Source of the DNA: Arachnia propionica
Lineage (GTDB): Bacteria > Actinomycetota > Actinomycetes > Propionibacteriales > Propionibacteriaceae
DNA: 64,000 bases
Assembly: GCF_037055325.1 (NCBI RefSeq)
Contig: NZ_CP146373.1
Location: 2,728,001 to 2,792,000 of the forward strand
Direction of reading: 5' to 3'
Numbering within the stretch: position 1 is the first letter of the stretch; each line of letters opens with the position of its first letter. Under the pieces are notes generated by a model that was not told where the DNA came from, ran no database searches, and was given only the letters and a program-made list of their open reading frames with translations. Position numbers and translations under genes: made by a program. Below are positions 62,096-64,000 of this stretch, one piece after another.

Positions 62096-62431
62096 ATGGC
62101 CACGGAGCTGGTATTGCTCAGCGACGTCCCCCTCACTGAGGAGGTGCACCACCGCGCGTACAAGCGACTGGGAATAACGGGGGAAATGCTCGAATGGCTC
62201 GACGGCCAGGTCTGCACCCTGCACGACGAGACCGGACAACACATTCTCACGGTGCATGCCCCCATGGTGATCCACGATGCCCGGGAGGCAGCAGCTGCGC
62301 TGGTGGATCCACCGGAGGCATTCGGGCTGTGGAGCGACATCATGGTGCCTTTTGACAACACGGAAAAAGGCCGCACAGTGGCCGAGGCGATCGCCGCCGA
62401 GATCGGTGGCTTGATACGGGAAAGGATATGA
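62096..62431 (+). CDS. Small protein of the type VII locus (111 aa)
   Basis: No family recognised. Soluble alpha+beta protein (LDGQVCTLHDETGQHILTVHAPMVIHDAREAAAALV). It starts 4 nt after the upstream gene with GAAAGGA before it, and its stop overlaps the next start (ATGA). It is therefore firmly in the operon; an immunity or chaperone role is possible. Confidence 0.68.
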   Translation: MATELVLLSDVPLTEEVHHRAYKRLGITGEMLEWLDGQVCTLHDETGQHILTVHAPMVIHDAREAAAALVDPPEAFGLWSDIMVPFDNTEKGRTVAEAIAAEIGGLIRERI

Positions 62432-62808
62432 CTCTCATGACAAGTTGGAAGATTGATCCTGCTGGGGTGGAAAAGATCCTGACGGGCGTGGGAACCGAGC
62501 AGGAGGGCCTGATCGCGGCATTGGGCGATGGAGAGTTCGAGGCGATTTTCACTGGGATCAGTGAAGCCGGCGGCCTGATCGCGAAGGTACCCGAAGCGTT
62601 GCAGGCGTTGATGCAGAATCAGAAGTCGAATCTGCAAGCGGTCACGAACCGCGTCGCTGCCGGCGCGGCTGGGGTGAAGAACTCGGTTAAAGCCTACGCC
62701 CTTGGTCAGGATGACATGGTCGGCGAGTTCCAACGCCAGATGTCGGTGTCGGCGTCGAGCGGCGACTTCTCCTATTTCGAAACCCACGGCTACAAAGATG
62801 ACCAGTAA
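62428..62808 (+). CDS. DUF6507-like, WXG100-related protein (126 aa)
   Basis: SWKIDPAGVEKILTGVGTEQEGL at the start and a helical pattern with AVTNRVAAGAAGVKNSVKAYALGQDDMVGEFQRQM resemble DUF6507 and similar ESX-type proteins. 126 residues, no signal peptide. It precedes the large putative effector by 29 nt, the usual place for a secretion partner. Confidence 0.7.
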   Translation: MTLMTSWKIDPAGVEKILTGVGTEQEGLIAALGDGEFEAIFTGISEAGGLIAKVPEALQALMQNQKSNLQAVTNRVAAGAAGVKNSVKAYALGQDDMVGEFQRQMSVSASSGDFSYFETHGYKDDQ

Positions 62809-62837
62809 ATTCCAAAGCAAGAAGAAAGTGGTGCGTC

Positions 62838-64000
62838 ATGGGTGAGCAGCCGCAGTCGGGTGACGGGTTGGTGATACCGGAGGCATTTCCGTGCAAGAGT
62901 AAGGATATTAATGCGGAGAATGTGAGGGCCGCCTCCGGAAAACTGAAGTCCATGGGACAAACGATTGATTCCCGGATGGATGCGATCGTTGGGTTGTGGA
63001 ATGGTTTACCGGCTGTGTATGTGGCTCCGGAAGCGGAGCAGGCGTATGGGTTGATGGCTCCGGCGGCGACGGCGTCGGAGACGATTAAAACGAAGTTTGA
63101 GAAGGCTTCTAGTGCGTTGGATGATTTCGCCGGTGCGATAGAACCGGTCAAGAGTGAGCTTGCAACATTGGAGCAGGAGGCTGCTTCGTTTCGTAGCGCC
63201 ACGTTGTCGGAGTATGGGGACAAGTGGCGGGATCATCAGGAGGTAGTGGATCGTAACAACGCGTTGTTGGGGCGTTACGCGAAGGTGGTGGAGACTCTCA
63301 CCACAGCGGCTGCTGCGTGCGCGAATACGATTAATGGGTTGCTGGATGGGGTAGAGCTGCCCGCGGTGGAGGGGATCTCGGCGGATGCGCTCATGCAGTC
63401 CGGGGAGATGATGCCCTGGGGCGCGCCGGTGGAGAAGAACCGTACACTGTGCGGAATCGGTGGGTCACGGGGTGGGAAACTTCGCGAAGAACACCTGGGA
63501 CGGTTTCAAGGCCATGGCTGGGATCGGTGCGGATGGGTCGTGGTCGTGGGAGAACGCTAGTAACGCGTGGGTGGGGGTTGGGGATTTCGCGTTGTCGGTG
63601 TGGGTGGCGAAGAATCCTGTGGTCGCGGCTGGGGTGACGCTTCTTGGAGGTAAGGATGGGGCCCAGTGGGTGGCGGATCGTTACAAGGTCGTAGCGAAGG
63701 CTGTCTCGGGGATGGTGGGTTTTGATTTGGATGCTCACCTTGAGGGTAGAGACGGATTCCATAAGTGGAAGAAAGACGGTGCCGTGTCCGCCGTGACTGA
63801 GTCTGTGCTCAATATTGCTTCTGCTCGTATCCCTGGCGCCGGACCGGTCAAGGGTGTTATCGGTGGTACCAAACTGGGTGCTGCGGCACTCGCAACGTTG
63901 AACCTGGCCACGCGTGCCGCGGACTATGCACTTCCTGGTGGTGGCTGGCTGATCCGAGGTGGAGTCAAGGTTGTTGATCTGGGATTGGAGCAGATCCAGA
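62838..64000 (+). CDS. Putative type VII-secreted effector, frameshifted and cut by the window end
   Basis: The first frame (62838 to ~63450) encodes an LXG/WXG-like helical N-terminal domain: KDINAENVRAASGKLKSMGQTIDSRMDAIVGLWNGLPAVY ... RNNALLGRYAKVVETLTTAAAACANTINGLLDGVELPAVEG. It then degenerates after PWGAPVEKNR and stops at 63560. The +1 frame from ~63448 continues a sensible protein (CAESVGHGVGNFAKNTWDGFKAMAG ... NPVVAAGVTLLGG ... VLNIASARIPGAGPVKGVIGG) open to the window end. A C-terminal toxin domain, if any, lies outside. A single-base indel in 63431-63455 would explain this; no homopolymer is present there. Confidence 0.7.

Noticed and set aside
1-64000. CRISPR array
   Set aside because: No regularly spaced direct repeats were found; the TGAGTAC copies at 9170-9240 are too short and too few, and the MITEs are inverted-repeat elements.

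Overview
The window is high-GC actinobacterial chromosome, most likely from a member of the Propionibacteriaceae, possibly Arachnia-like. That placement is inferred from gene content: a WhiB-type regulator, polyphosphate glucokinase, a YwiC-like protein, ESX/type VII secretion-type genes, and the topA / tmk / holB / PSP1 neighbourhood. Many housekeeping genes appear leaderless, with a TANNNT box 6-7 bases before an ATG or GTG.

Layout. (1) 1-10.1 kb is a defence-type region. A leftward group holds two unrecognised proteins, an intergenic stretch with two tandem five-codon mini-ORFs (ML-W-x-W), a TIR-SAVED effector with an extra C-terminal 'NLTPH' domain, Cas6, and a TIGR03986-type RAMP protein that has a frameshift at an A7 run and leaves the window. 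A divergent HTH protein and a WhiB-like protein with an HTH tail flank it. No CRISPR array is visible. (2) 10.1-32.6 kb is core genome: HAD phosphatase, serS, pheA, aat, EcsC protein, ilvA, ispH, xseAB, uppS, TAP-like hydrolase, PSP1 protein, holB, tmk, a CYTH/CHAD-like protein and several membrane or secreted proteins. (3) 32.6-47.4 kb is an island of lower GC, rich in insertion sequences, which appears to separate the tmk/holB block from topA. It carries a drug-efflux-type MFS/TetR pair, decayed IS elements, two 79-bp MITEs, and a RiPP cluster of the TOMM type: a 44-residue precursor whose only cyclisable core residues are Thr, a SagB-like dehydrogenase, an RRE/E1-like protein, a YcaO cyclodehydratase, two CPBP-type membrane proteins and a BAAT/thioesterase-like hydrolase, with a divergent LuxR-type regulator. 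An IS5-family element sits at the sagB / RRE-gene junction. (4) 47.4-59.9 kb holds topA, two secreted Ig-like surface proteins, oleate hydratase with a divergent TetR repressor, tRNA-Gly(CCC), ppgK and uppP. (5) 60.2-64 kb is the start of a type VII secretion-type locus with two WXG100-like proteins, DUF6177- and DUF6507-like proteins, and a large putative effector broken by a frameshift and cut by the window end.

How parts work together. In the RiPP cluster, the RRE protein should bind the precursor leader and present the Thr-rich core to YcaO. The resulting methyloxazolines would be oxidised by the SagB homologue, and a CPBP protease would remove the leader. In the defence locus, Cas6 and the RAMP protein imply crRNA processing and a type III-like complex. 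Its cyclic-oligonucleotide signal would be read by the SAVED domain and converted into NAD-degrading TIR activity. All functional statements rest on motif recognition by eye; no searches were run.
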